A stretch of 64,000 nucleotides of DNA. Origin: Paramecium octaurelia. Its lineage: Eukaryota; Ciliophora; Oligohymenophorea; Peniculida; Parameciidae. The translations under genes and the position numbers were made by a program. Positions 37,405 through 48,976 of this stretch are shown here, one piece after another (positions within the stretch are counted from its first letter, which is position 1; every line of letters starts with the position of its first letter). The notes below the pieces were generated by a model. It was not told the DNA's origin. It did not search any database and saw only the letters and a program-made list of their open reading frames with translations. The stretch spans positions 372,001 to 436,000 of the forward strand of contig CAJJDP010000018.1 of the NCBI GenBank assembly GCA_905182995.1. Direction: 5' to 3'.

Positions 37405-38128
37405 ATGGGAGTTTAACGTTTATTTATTCATAAGTAAGATCTTAAAATAATATTGATTCTGTGCACTTTAAACTATCAATTCAATAATTATTTTATTGTC
37501 AAATTTCATCTTTTAAGAAAAATTTTACAGAAATTAACAAACTATAATTATTGTATCTATTAAAAAGTATTAGATTTTCAAAAAATTGAAAAGAGTGTTT
37601 TGCTTATTAAATAACAAGCCATTTATTAATTAATATCACATAGTTTCTATTAATCAAGAATTTATTAATCCCTCATCAATTCTTAAAGATAAATAGATAA
37701 CAGGAAATAAAGATATGAGTACTTGAACTTAACGTAAATTTGAAATAATTTTGATATTTTCTATTAGGCTATTTTTTCAATAAAACAAAAACTTTATACT
37801 GGATGAAAGTTAATCTTATTTAAAGTTTCCAATTAAGTCAAAAATGATATTGACTGTTAATCCAAAAGGAGTGATCACATCAATGTTTTTGAATGTAAAG
37901 CATTTATTAAGAAACTACTTATTTTCTTTAAATTTACAAGAAATAAAATTAATTTCAACACCAAATTTTATCTCATTGTTGAGAAGTTAGCTTACTTAAT
38001 TGGAAAATATTTACTAATTGAAACTAATTAAAAAAAAGATATTAGAAGTTTAAATATAAGAATATTAGGAATAGAAGGTGATAAAGCGAATAAAATATTT
38101 AATCTATCGAGATGAAGAAAATTAATGA
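37405..38128 (+). CDS. 229-residue protein, unrecognised, weakly supported
   Basis: A frame from ATG 37405 (MGVQRLFIHKQDLKIILILC) runs to a 34-nt intron (37734-37767, GTAAAT...TATTAG) and continues in frame to TGA 38126-38128, an exact multiple of three. The second exon contains MILTVNPKGVITSMFLNVKH and a Leu/Ile/Gln-rich helical end (LLRSQLTQLENIYQLKL). No domain is recognised. The intron is longer than its neighbours in the window. Most of exon 2 lies in the duplicated stretch, so a second truncated copy appears after 39183. Confidence 0.4.
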
Positions 38129-39181
38129 TTTAAGATTATTACACAGATAATTAAGGACAAGGAAAATAATATAAATTAGGCAATTATATAAAATCATTTC
38201 ATATATAGTTTTAAAAGATATGTGAAATTAATATGAAAGGAAAATAGAACCATTAATGATAAGGTAACATTTTAGAGGTTGACTAATGCCAAAATATGTG
38301 ATACCATTAGTAAAAGATAAGAATCATTGTACAAAAAGTGAAGTTAGATAATTAGAATTTAATATCTCAATGAAATATACATAAAAACTATATTTTTAGG
38401 ACACCAAGCCATAATAGATTATTTAATTAACCTTGATTTTTTAATGGAATAAGTCAAATAAAATACTAAGAGATTTTATTTTGAAAGAATACGTTCAAAT
38501 TAATTTTACATTTATAGAATTTTAATTTCTAATAAAATAATAAAAGGCTTTATAATAAATAAAATCTTTAGATAATAATTAGAAAGATTAAAGGGAACTT
38601 CTTAATACTAAAATTATTGTCATATTTTTTCTCAAGTATAAAATATTTAGATTATTAATGGATCACCTCTAAAAAAAAATTTCAGTAAAACAAAAATAAA
38701 TATGTATTTAACCGTCTTATTAAACTTACAAAGACAGTTTTTCATTTTATTTAGAATGATTCTTAATATTGAGATTTATTGAGATTTATTTTTTGATTTA
38801 TATTTATCATTATGAAAAGAATAGTAGCAGAAAATATTTTGATTATTTTGTTAATATTTTTTATTTAAATTCAAACAAATCAATGAATTGCAGCTTTTTC
38901 TCTTATTATGTTGAATAGACATTGCCAAATTATGTTCAATAGAAATTGGAGGAATGTTTTGTATAATTGAGTAATAATTAAAACATCATATTGTGTGTCG
39001 ACATGATATGTGAATAGATTGAATTTTGTCGAAAATTGTGTAATCGATTGTAAGCACAAAAATAAATATTAATATTGATAAAATTATTGGAACATCAAAT
39101 CTATCCTATAAAAGATGTAGAAAAAAATAATACATATCTGCTATCCTAATAGGATGTGTATGTATTTTAAATAATAGTCAG
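37721..39181. repeat. Duplicated block, copy 1 (assembly artefact)
   Basis: This 1461-bp block appears to be repeated without difference at 39183-40643, wherever I compared the copies. The copies are separated by a single N at 39182. Such an arrangement is what scaffolding leaves when two overlapping contig ends are not merged. Confidence 0.85.
38286..38759 (+). CDS. Possible ORF of 157 codons
   Basis: MPKYVIPLVKDKNHCTKSEV to ...SFSFYLE, no intron. The composition is Ile/Lys/Asn/Gln-rich and without motif. It could be a downstream part of the preceding gene, with an unresolved intron or a break between them, or a chance frame. It is repeated at 39748-40221 in the duplicated copy. Confidence 0.2.
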
Positions 39182-39182
39182 N

Positions 39183-40643
39183 ACTTGAACTTAACGTAAA
39201 TTTGAAATAATTTTGATATTTTCTATTAGGCTATTTTTTCAATAAAACAAAAACTTTATACTGGATGAAAGTTAATCTTATTTAAAGTTTCCAATTAAGT
39301 CAAAAATGATATTGACTGTTAATCCAAAAGGAGTGATCACATCAATGTTTTTGAATGTAAAGCATTTATTAAGAAACTACTTATTTTCTTTAAATTTACA
39401 AGAAATAAAATTAATTTCAACACCAAATTTTATCTCATTGTTGAGAAGTTAGCTTACTTAATTGGAAAATATTTACTAATTGAAACTAATTAAAAAAAAG
39501 ATATTAGAAGTTTAAATATAAGAATATTAGGAATAGAAGGTGATAAAGCGAATAAAATATTTAATCTATCGAGATGAAGAAAATTAATGATTTAAGATTA
39601 TTACACAGATAATTAAGGACAAGGAAAATAATATAAATTAGGCAATTATATAAAATCATTTCATATATAGTTTTAAAAGATATGTGAAATTAATATGAAA
39701 GGAAAATAGAACCATTAATGATAAGGTAACATTTTAGAGGTTGACTAATGCCAAAATATGTGATACCATTAGTAAAAGATAAGAATCATTGTACAAAAAG
39801 TGAAGTTAGATAATTAGAATTTAATATCTCAATGAAATATACATAAAAACTATATTTTTAGGACACCAAGCCATAATAGATTATTTAATTAACCTTGATT
39901 TTTTAATGGAATAAGTCAAATAAAATACTAAGAGATTTTATTTTGAAAGAATACGTTCAAATTAATTTTACATTTATAGAATTTTAATTTCTAATAAAAT
40001 AATAAAAGGCTTTATAATAAATAAAATCTTTAGATAATAATTAGAAAGATTAAAGGGAACTTCTTAATACTAAAATTATTGTCATATTTTTTCTCAAGTA
40101 TAAAATATTTAGATTATTAATGGATCACCTCTAAAAAAAAATTTCAGTAAAACAAAAATAAATATGTATTTAACCGTCTTATTAAACTTACAAAGACAGT
40201 TTTTCATTTTATTTAGAATGATTCTTAATATTGAGATTTATTGAGATTTATTTTTTGATTTATATTTATCATTATGAAAAGAATAGTAGCAGAAAATATT
40301 TTGATTATTTTGTTAATATTTTTTATTTAAATTCAAACAAATCAATGAATTGCAGCTTTTTCTCTTATTATGTTGAATAGACATTGCCAAATTATGTTCA
40401 ATAGAAATTGGAGGAATGTTTTGTATAATTGAGTAATAATTAAAACATCATATTGTGTGTCGACATGATATGTGAATAGATTGAATTTTGTCGAAAATTG
40501 TGTAATCGATTGTAAGCACAAAAATAAATATTAATATTGATAAAATTATTGGAACATCAAATCTATCCTATAAAAGATGTAGAAAAAAATAATACATATC
40601 TGCTATCCTAATAGGATGTGTATGTATTTTAAATAATAGTCAG
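39183..40643. repeat. Duplicated block, copy 2 (assembly artefact)
   Basis: Second copy of 37721-39181. The sequence after 40643 continues into unique DNA, whereas copy 1 ends at the N. In the real chromosome copy 1 probably runs directly into the DNA after 40643. Confidence 0.85.
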
Positions 40644-41074
40644 AATGCTTTGTATAATGATTTAATTCGAATCAAAAAAATATCATGATAATTTTGGCGA
40701 TGATTATTCTGAAAAGTACGTAATATTTAAAAAATTTTAGATTTAGTAACGATTTAGTTAAGTGTTTCTTAATATTAAGAACTATTTCAGCAAACTAATT
40801 AGACTAATAATTACTAGAGTTGTTTCTAAAATTAAAATCAAGATCTGTTCTATTTTATAAGTATTTGACAAAATTGAGTGAACAATTTTAATTGAGAAAT
40901 TGTTTTTCATCACTAAGAAAATTAAAATTAGAATTAAAAAAAAAACAGAGAGAGTAAATGATAGAAAAAAGACGCTAATGCGATTCAATCAAATAAGAAT
41001 TTAAAGAAGAGTGCTCCAATTCATTTTTTGAATAAAATGATTTTAGAATTAAAGATAAAAGGCTTTAATTGATA
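40644..41074. other. Intergenic region, nothing convincing
   Basis: About 430 bp upstream of the gene at 41075. A hydrophobic minus-strand frame (40988-40782) depends on a TTG start and has no motif, so I do not call it. Confidence 0.4.
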
Positions 41075-41483
41075 ATGAATGTAAAATAACCAAAATAAGA
41101 ACAACAATTGATATCATTTTAAGATATATTAAAATAGAAAGAAAATACAAAATTTATCAATACTACAGAATCCACATTAAGTCGCCCTTCATTAAATAAA
41201 AGAACAATAAATGGTGGCATCAATGGAAAATACAAAGTATTAAAATATATTTAATTTACAGTTAGGAAATGAGATAAAAGTACTCAGAAAAACTGCTTCT
41301 TCTAGCAATAAAAAAAATAATAAAGCTGAAATGCAACCATATTAAATTTTATAATAATAATACTAATTAGAATTTTGTCGAGAGGTAAGTAGGAAGCTCT
41401 TAAAATTATAGTAGAAGAAGTAAATGAATTGGAACAGCGAGTATTTAGCTGCTGATACCGAATCTGATAGTTGTTTTAATTGA
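41075..41483 (+). CDS. 118-residue basic protein, unrecognised
   Basis: Three exons, introns 41237-41261 (25 nt) and 41385-41411 (27 nt); exact multiple of three after splicing. It begins MNVKQPKQEQQLISFQDILK and has a Ser/Thr-rich basic middle (STLSRPSLNKRTINGG), a polar Asn/Lys-rich stretch, and a slightly acidic end (YLAADTESDSCFN). Probably disordered, with potential phosphorylation sites. Its stop is 77 bp before the start of the trichocyst matrix protein gene. Confidence 0.65.
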
Positions 41484-41560
41484 TATTTAATTTATAAACT
41501 AGTCGTTTTTGTTGTAAATCTAAGCCTTTTTATTGTGTTCATTTTCATAAATATATTTTA

Positions 41561-42683
41561 ATGAAAACATTATTTCTTATTGCCTTGATTGCTATTGCAT
41601 TCACAGCTAGAGTTTAAGAAAGAAGCCTTTCAAAAATTACAACAGATTTGAAAAAGAGTACATATGGAAGTGCTCTTCTTCATTTAGTTGAACTCCATTC
41701 CATGGCTGGTGGTCCAGTCTAAGAGTTGATTGATGCAATCGAAGAATTAATTAATGATCTTGAAGAAGAATTGGAAGAATTAGAATTCAATTTCTAATAG
41801 AGAACAAATGAGCACAATTCATTAGTCATAGGATATGAATAAGATATTTAAGATGCTGTGATCGGTATTTTACTTATAAATTCATAGATGTTAACAATAC
41901 ATAGGATACTTTAGATAATTTATTATTCCCAAGAAGAGAATAACTCTAAGTGAGAATCGAATAAATTTAAGAAAACTAAGAAGCAAATAGAAAAAATTAT
42001 GATGAAGCTGTTCTTACAAGAGAATAAGAACATGAAGATTTTGAATTCTAAATTGCAGAATTGAATGATGCCACTGCAGCTGTTGATGATGCTCTAGCCC
42101 TCCTTTCCTCATTAACAAATCCATCACTTCTTTAGATTAAGAGATTCTAAAATTCCTTAAAAAGCATTGAATAAAAGATCAAATCAAGATCAAAGATGGC
42201 TCCAATGATTAAAGCACTTATCACATTAGCTTCAAATTAAAATTTCTCAGATTAAGGCATTATTGGCTAAATTGTTGATGCCCTTAATGAATTTAGAAAT
42301 GCTATTGTTGACTCAATTAATGCCTAAACAGCTGCTGAAGCCGATGCTTAAGCTGAACATGAAGAATACCTCGAATAATTGGATGCTGAATATGCTGAAT
42401 TCTAAAGGTAAATCAACAGAGTTAATGTTGATTTAACTGCAACAAATGGTAAAAAATAAATTGAATTAATTTAGAAAAAATTGATTAATTAAGTGAATTT
42501 AGAGACTAAAGAGAAGCTGATAGAAAATAATACACAGCAGAACTTGAATTAGAAAATAACACCTATGCTGAAGAAACAGATACCTACACCAACTTAAAGA
42601 ATGAATTTACAAGAGAACTTGGAATTAGTGAGCAAGCATTGTCAGTTGTTGAAAGTGCTGATTTTAGCAACATTTAAGTTTGA
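41561..42683 (+). CDS. Trichocyst matrix protein (TMP) family
   Basis: 357 residues, introns 41865-41887 (23 nt) and 42449-42474 (26 nt). It has a signal peptide (MKTLFLIALIAIAFTARVQE) followed by HSMAGGPVQELIDAIEEL and long acidic coiled-coil segments (READRKQYTAELELENNTYA), with the typical TMP pattern of a central break near ALLSSLTNPSLLQIKRF and KMAPMIKALITLASNQNF. TMPs are made as precursors, cleaved, and packed as a crystalline, spring-like core in trichocysts, the defensive secretory organelles of Paramecium. Length and composition fit the T1/T2/T4 precursors. In Paramecium these genes form a large co-expressed multigene family, so the precise member cannot be assigned by eye. Confidence 0.9.
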
Positions 42684-42870
42684 AAGGAATGACTTTAAGT
42701 TTCTTTTTAATATGCAAGAATAAGTTTACAATTATAATTTTTTAAATTATAAAATATTTGATCTGATTTTTAATCATGAAAATCTTACGATAAAACTTTT
42801 AAAAGAATAATCATATGCACTGATGCTTATCAATCCTCTTGTTTATTCTTGTTAGCCTTTCTATTGAATT

Positions 42871-43228
42871 ATGAATTTTGAAAATCTGTAATAGCAACAA
42901 TTCAAATTAGACTAACAAAGGAGTAGTGAAGTTTTGATAAATTATAAGTGCATTACGATGCGCAGTATTAAATTAACTAAAGCCTATATAAAAAGCCAAT
43001 TAAAATGATTTAGATGAGAGTTCGTAGGAATCATACAGTTTAAGGCTTAAAGAATTGCAAGTTGCTATTGAAAATACTGAGAATAATTAAGTTGACAATG
43101 AAAAAACATTGCTTTAAATAAAAAGAATATAACTTATCTATTTAAAAGTTCAAATCAACATAATCAATAAAGGTAATTAATAAAAGCAATTTTAGATAAA
43201 AGATGCAAAAATAATATTAAATATTTGA
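42871..43228 (+). CDS. Possible small gene, structure unresolved
   Basis: ATG 42871 opens MNFENLQQQQFKLDQQRSSE, and a frame that reads NDLDESSQESYSLRLKELQV follows, but in a different phase. I could not find a satisfactory intron to join them. The two pieces look like a short Gln-rich coiled protein. It may be a gene with an unusual intron, a decayed gene or chance. Confidence 0.25.
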
Positions 43229-43302
43229 GTAATAATATAAATGAAATACAATTCTATTTTTATATAATCTATTTTTATAACAATATATTTAAAAAAACAA
43301 AA

Positions 43303-43719
43303 ATGAAAAATGCTATTAAACCACTGAGTAGAATTTTCAGAGAAAAAATTTGCTCATTTTATTAGGAAGAGTACTCAAAAATCGCAAGCTATAGTACAAA
43401 TTTATATCCCAACTTAAATTTCTTTTTGTAAGATAGTGATTTTATAGCATACTCACACAAGCATCTTGAATCATGGAATAAGTATTTTATATATCTTGGA
43501 TAAGAGAAAACTTATTGCGGCAACAAGTAATCATAATATATTTAAGATTTAATCTATAAATTAAGAGTTCTAGGAAATAGAGATATGAAATTAATAATAA
43601 TAAACTTTATTTTTTTTTTCTCAAGAATTCCAAAAAATTTCTAGTTTTTTGAAATAACTGATTTTTTTTTGTAATAATAATGCTATATATAGAGAATTAT
43701 AATATCATATTATTATTGA
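43303..43719 (+). CDS. 138-codon frame, weak evidence
   Basis: MKNAIKPLSRIFREKICSFY to a TGA at 43717-43719 with no intron. The first 100 residues are protein-like, with several Trp, His and Cys (YSHKHLESWNKYFIYLGQEK). The last 40 are low-complexity Phe/Ile. It could be intact or the 5' part of a gene whose end has decayed. The following 390 bp (43720-44112) show nothing further. Confidence 0.35.
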
Positions 43720-44112
43720 TTATCAGATGATATGTTGGAATTTATTTTATGTAATTAGAAGTAGCTTAACTGATGAAATTTAATTCTAATTATTTACATG
43801 CATTTTTTATAATTTGATGATAAATCATTATTTAATCATAAATTTATAAGGCCAATATAAAAAGTGCAATTTAATTTGTGAAATAAATATACATTCAAAT
43901 TATTTTGCTATGTTATTCATAAAGTGATATAATTTATATAATATGTAAACTAATTTGTGATCGTTATTCAAAATTTGAAGTGAATTTTATACTTAATCAT
44001 TAAATGTTCAATTTTCTAATTTATATTAAAATTCTTACGCATTAAGAACAGCATCTTAAGCATCTCAAATAAATCCTTTGAAATTAATTATTTATTCACT
44101 CTCTTTTGTGAA

Positions 44113-45070
44113 ATGATTCATTTGAAAATCCATTTCAAAGCAGAATTCGGTTTAGCATTGTATGTCTCTGGAAATTCAAAATATTTAGGGTTATGGAATC
44201 CTAAATAAGCAATCAGAATGAATTGGACTGAAGTAACACATAATTTAAGCTTAGAATGATATTTGGGAAGTGGAAGTAGCGTATCATGAAATGGAATATA
44301 AATATTTTATTTCTCAATACGAGAGCGTTTAAACAATCTTGTGGGAATCAGGACCTAATAGAGTAACTACCAATCATGCTATTGATGTTTGGAACTACAG
44401 GAAAGTTTGCTTTTAATGCTTGAATCCATCAAATTACGAAGTTTATATTTCTGGATCACCAGAGCCTATGGGACAATTTTAAAAAAGAATAAGAATGAAA
44501 AATAAACAGGGGATCTCATAATATGTTTGCCACTTAGATATTACAGATTCTTAGATTCAATATCAATATCACTTTCTGACTAAAAGTGAATTTTCTAGCC
44601 CTGTTTATAAGCTGAATTTAGAATAAGAATGTATAATTGTTTTCTTAATTTTAGAATCATATTATAAGGACGCCTTACTTGTTTATTAGGATGGACTGGC
44701 AAAGGTAAAATAAATGATTTTCTAACTGAATAAAAATATTTGTTACGGATATGTCCCATAGACAAAAGAAGATTATAGAACTCTTAAGAAGTTTAATCTA
44801 AAGACAATCGTGGAATTTTGTAATACTTAAGAGAAAAGTTTATTGGAGCAATAACATTAGAAAGATGATTGCCTTCATATGATCGTCAATCTTTATCATT
44901 TTAAACAGGAGAATTTCACTCAAAGATTGCTTTAACTTATTCAGGTTTTTATCTAAAAATACAAAGTATAGAATTTTATTTAAAAATAGTTTATTTACAT
45001 CTGTAATAATTCGCTCTCTCATCTTAGAAAATATCTATAAGTCTATGAAAAACTCTCAAAATGCCAATGA
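44113..45070 (+). CDS. Laforin-like protein: two CBM20-like domains plus degenerate phosphatase
   Basis: 311 residues, one 22-nt intron (44233-44254). Residues 1-95 form a CBM20 starch-binding domain: FGLALYVSGNSKYLGLWNPK, IWEVEVAYHEMEYKYFISQ and ILWESGPNR. A second, weaker copy follows (YEVYISGSPEPMGQFQKRIR, CHLDITDSQIQYQYHF). Residues about 210-311 align with the dual-specificity phosphatase of laforin: NICYGYVPQTKEDYRTLKKF then LKTIVEFCNTQE. At the P-loop, where laforin has HCNAGVGRS, this protein reads YICNNSLSHLRK: the His is gone and the Cys-x5-Arg spacing is disturbed. Laforin removes phosphate from storage glucan. This version probably binds amylopectin-like glycogen without hydrolysing phosphate (inference). 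Confidence 0.75.
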
Positions 45071-45133
45071 AGCATTGAATAAAATATTCTAATGTGTATA
45101 AATCTATTCTAATAAGTAACAAAATATTATAAT

Positions 45134-47311
45134 TCATCTTTCTTTTGTAACAGTATTATATAAATAATTCCAAAACTATTATTATTATTCATTCCAATTA
45201 TGAACTTCTTTATTAAGTGACTCTCCTTCATTATAATTCAATAAGATTTCTTATTCAGGATCGATATTTTTTATAGCAAATATAGCCAATTGATATTAAC
45301 CTAAATAAAAATGATTATCTTAAATTTTACCACAAGTAAAAATTTGATTTGTTCTACAATTATTTAAATTTAGGCTGTTATGATTGATGAATCTGCTTTC
45401 ATTTCCACAAAATCTACTGTCTAGCGAATATCTCTCATCACTTAATTAGTAATTGTAGAATGAGAATGCATCATCAAATTAATCTCGTATTTCGTCTTCA
45501 TCATCAATTATAGCTTCCCCTATATATAAAATAATTAATTCTCCTTTCATTATGAATTGTTTTGAAAATAGTCCAAGTCCACTACAAACTGTAGATCTAG
45601 CTAAAAGGGTAGGTTTCACATTTTTTATTAATATTTATGTGTTGGAACAAATAAAGTTAGATTCAATAGAACAGCATTTACAAACTAAAGGATCACATTC
45701 CATATTATCCTTTCTGCAAGAGCATCTGCCATCAAAAGAGCATCTATCCTTGCAATTACAACCCCTAAATTTTTTTAGGCATTAATTGGAAGGACAATCA
45801 CAATATTTTGAACAAAATGTTTCACATTTACATTATTCACATTGAAAATCTTATTTATGACAGCAGGATATATATAATGACGCAGATTTATATGGATTAT
45901 TAATTAATGCGTTTTAATCTTTTACATATTAGATCTCCTTTAGAGCTTTTATGTATTCATCTCTTAGTTCGTTATATTAAAGTTTAGCTAAAAGAAAAAT
46001 TTATAAGCAGTCAAATTTATGTACATTAGCTAGAATGCAAGGATCTTAATCAATTTTTATCGTTTTTTTGATATCAAGTAGATTTTGTGGTAAGTTGTTT
46101 TTCTTAATTTGATTATAATTGTTGGGATTCTTATAGCACTTGACACTACATGCAAATTTCATATTATATTACAAAACATCGTTAACCCATATAATTTTCT
46201 TACCATTTACTTTATAATTTAAAGCTTAGCAATAATCTAAGAGATTTCTTAATTAAGATAACTGATTATTAAAGCTACAATTGCATTTAGATGAAAATCT
46301 TAAGCAGGAATTACACAAAAAAGCCTTTTCTTTATCAATATATTCATGAGTTTGAAATGATTTATAAGAAAGTTGCTGAATTTCATTCAGGTTAAATTGT
46401 GAAATGCAATTTATTTTCTGGAAAATCGTAGGTTTTATTTTGAAAAATTATTAATTTTAAAATTAAAGAAAAATTAAACCTAACGAATATAAGTTAATTT
46501 TTAAGGATATATTCTTTTTTGATATTTTTTCTTTTAAAAATGTTTATAATTCTTCTAAATTTAATTGAGATATATTATATTGCTCTACAACATATAAATA
46601 TAATGAATATAATTAGGCTAAATATTTAGAACATTAAATACTTATGTCATAATTATGCAGAGCAAATTTTGAATTTAAATTTATCATTTCAATAATACCA
46701 TCCTAAGATCTCCAAACATCTCTTGGAATTTTCAGTATTTCTAATTTAAATTTTTCCCTTAAATCAGTAGTAAAATTGTATTTAAATTGGACATCTTAAA
46801 CTTCTAATCTCTAAAATAGTAGAACATATACTTTTATATTTTAGTCAATTTGAAAGTAGTTTGTATATTAATGCACAGATTATGGTGATATATTGTGGAT
46901 TATAAAATTCTGATTGTAGTGTAATAGTAAAAAGACTTAAGTGTCAATTGGTAGGCTTGATTTTTTGATTTTTTAAGCTTATTTTTTTAATGGAATCCAT
47001 TCAATTTTTGGATATTTAAGCAATTTTACATTTATTTTATTTATTTTTAAAAACTTATATTATAGATTGTAATAATTTACCTAATCAATTTATGGCTTTA
47101 ATCGAAATTTAATATTTTGCTCAATCTATTAAAATAATTCATCACTCTTGGGGTTATAATCGAATATCTTTTGTAAATTAAGATTTCCCTTTTGTCGAAG
47201 ATTGTAATTCCAAAATGAATCTGTTTCTTCTACTTTATAATCTAAAGGAGAGTCTTATCTAGTATTTTTAGGAGTGCTAGCCAAATTATTAGTCTCTTAA
47301 TCTTTGTCCAT
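45134..47311 (-). CDS. E(z)-like histone methyltransferase (CXC + SET)
   Basis: 716 residues with a single 27-nt intron (47054-47080). Residues about 470-550 are a CXC (pre-SET) zinc cluster of the Enhancer-of-zeste type: CEQCKCETFCSKYCDCPSNQ, GCNCKDRCSFDGRCSCRKDN and ECDPLVCKCC. They are followed by a SET domain: STVCSGLGLFSKQFIMKGEL, YIGEAI, then ESRFINHNS, LAIFAIKNIDPEQEILLNYN. The NH-S type cofactor motif (here NHNS) and the Tyr near the end are kept, so activity is possible. Such enzymes are Polycomb H3K27 methyltransferases; in Paramecium the relative Ezl1 also methylates H3K9 and silences transposons. The N-terminal 440 residues are highly divergent. This is not an obvious Ezl1 copy; paralogue assignment needs a tree. 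Confidence 0.88.
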
Positions 47312-47589
47312 TATATTTACAAGAATATTTAGTTGAGCTTAAATTTTCTAGGTTTATTAATATTTGAGTTAATTATTTGATAAATTTATTAAGCTTTTGT
47401 GCAAATTATTAAAAGCATTTTATAATAACGAATTGAATATAATTAATTTAATAACATTGATTTTATCAGTATTATTAAAATATTTAGCACAAAAGATTAT
47501 GATATTAAGCTTAATGCATTTTGAAGACACGATATAAATAATTATATTAGAACAAATATATGATCAAAAAATCTGTTTTAAATATTCTA

Positions 47590-48109
47590 TCAGAAGAACA
47601 TTTTCTTAGAGGGAGTGATTTGAAATTCTTTTGGCAAGCCTTTACTAGGACTTTTATAAAAAGTAAATTCCAAATGATTGGGACTTTATAACCTAAAATT
47701 AGATTTTGATTGTTAATTATCCTTATCTTAAGGAAGATGCAAACTTGTAACTCTTTTGATTTCTGTTCGATCATCAATGAGCATTTCTATAAGTTTGTTT
47801 TTTTTATCGCCTTCCTCTTTTAATTTTAAGTTTTTTAATAACAACTAATTGATTAAAGCCTCTTTATCTGCATTTTAAGAATTTTTATTTTGAGCTTTTA
47901 TTGATACAGTTTTGTTTTAATTTAAATCTGTTTGATGCTCTACTTATTGTTTACAACTCTATAACCTAATAACCCTTATGATTGAATACTTATGTCATTT
48001 TAGCATTTGAATTGATGAAACAATCTATTTTTGATATAATTTTTATTTCGTGCCCTCTAGTTGTGGGGAAGCATTTGTGACTAGGCGACTTTATGTTTTT
48101 TGCAGACAT
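47590..48109 (-). CDS. Small protein with shared FTFYxxP...LPKEFQ tail, member 1
   Basis: 162 residues, one 31-nt intron (47959-47989), exact multiple of three. It begins MSAKNIKSPSHKCFPTTRGH, is charged and coiled in the middle (KEALINQLLLKNLKLKEEGD) and ends LEFTFYKSPSKGLPKEFQIT then PSKKMFF. The same end pattern is found in the next two genes on this strand (48167-48753 and 48977-50027), so the three look like tandem relatives that share a C-terminal module. Function unknown. Confidence 0.7.
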
Positions 48110-48166
48110 AGATAGATGTTAATAAAAAATATTAATATAAAATAATTATAAGTATCATGTTATTAC

Positions 48167-48753
48167 TCAGATAAAGTATCGCTTTTTACTACAAGGCAAT
48201 ATCTGAAATTCTTTAGGTAATCTTAGTTTATGATCTTGAGTTTTTGGACTATAGAACGTAAACTTATATTAATCATCGTGAGTAATGGATGATTTCAATA
48301 ATGGCATTAATTTTTACTATTATATTTCTGAACAAGGTTCTGTGTTTAGAGCAGTTTCTTTTCTTTTGAAGATAAATGGTTTAGATGGAGACACTAATTC
48401 TTTAATCACTATTTCTTTTCGAGATTATTATTAGCGAAATTGAAGACTTTCTTGAAAGTATTTATTAATGATCTAGGATTAAAGTGATTTGCTTGTTACG
48501 GACGTAGTTAAAACTAGAAATATAGTGAGTTATAGATACTATTTTAGTCAGAGTGTTTGACTCTCCTCAAGGTTCGCTTTGGAAGAAAAAACAAATTCTC
48601 CTCAATTAGTTAATCAGAAATTTATTGAATTTTTGAATTGCAATTTTATTCCCGATTTTCTAGATTGGTAGGGAGTAACAGTTTATTAATAGTCAAATTA
48701 GACATGGATTTTCTATTATTCCTCATTTTTGTTCCTATGGAGGTCGAATTCAT
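48167..48753 (-). CDS. Small protein with shared tail, member 2
   Basis: 186 residues, one 26-nt intron (48514-48539), exact multiple of three. MNSTSIGTKMRNNRKSMSNL opens a basic, Ser/Asn-rich protein. A Pro-containing basic stretch (ELVSPSKPFIFKRKETALNT) precedes the tail YKFTFYSPKTQDHKLRLPKE, FQILPCSKKRYFI. The tail matches members 1 and 3. The stop is 58 bp upstream of the start of member 1, so the three genes are closely spaced and co-directional. Confidence 0.7.
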
Positions 48754-48976
48754 CAACAATAATCGAGACCAATAAGAATTAATTATAAAATATATCAAAT
48801 TAAAACGCAAATCAACTTACAAAATATAATTAAAATATCTAAAATTTTGAGTATCTTATCCCTACTGTTTTTTTACAATATATAAGGCATAAACTTTATA
48901 GATAATAAATCCTTATCTTAAAAACCATATAAAATATTAAATTAAATTATTGATGTTATCAAATAATAACAGAGAG

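Noticed and set aside
37721-40643. Long terminal direct repeats of a mobile element
   Set aside because: The copies abut a single N, carry parts of the same gene model, and show no element between them; contig overlap explains them better.
40782-40988. Hydrophobic minus-strand frame resembling a small membrane protein
   Set aside because: It depends on a TTG start, has no motif, and length is within chance for this base composition.
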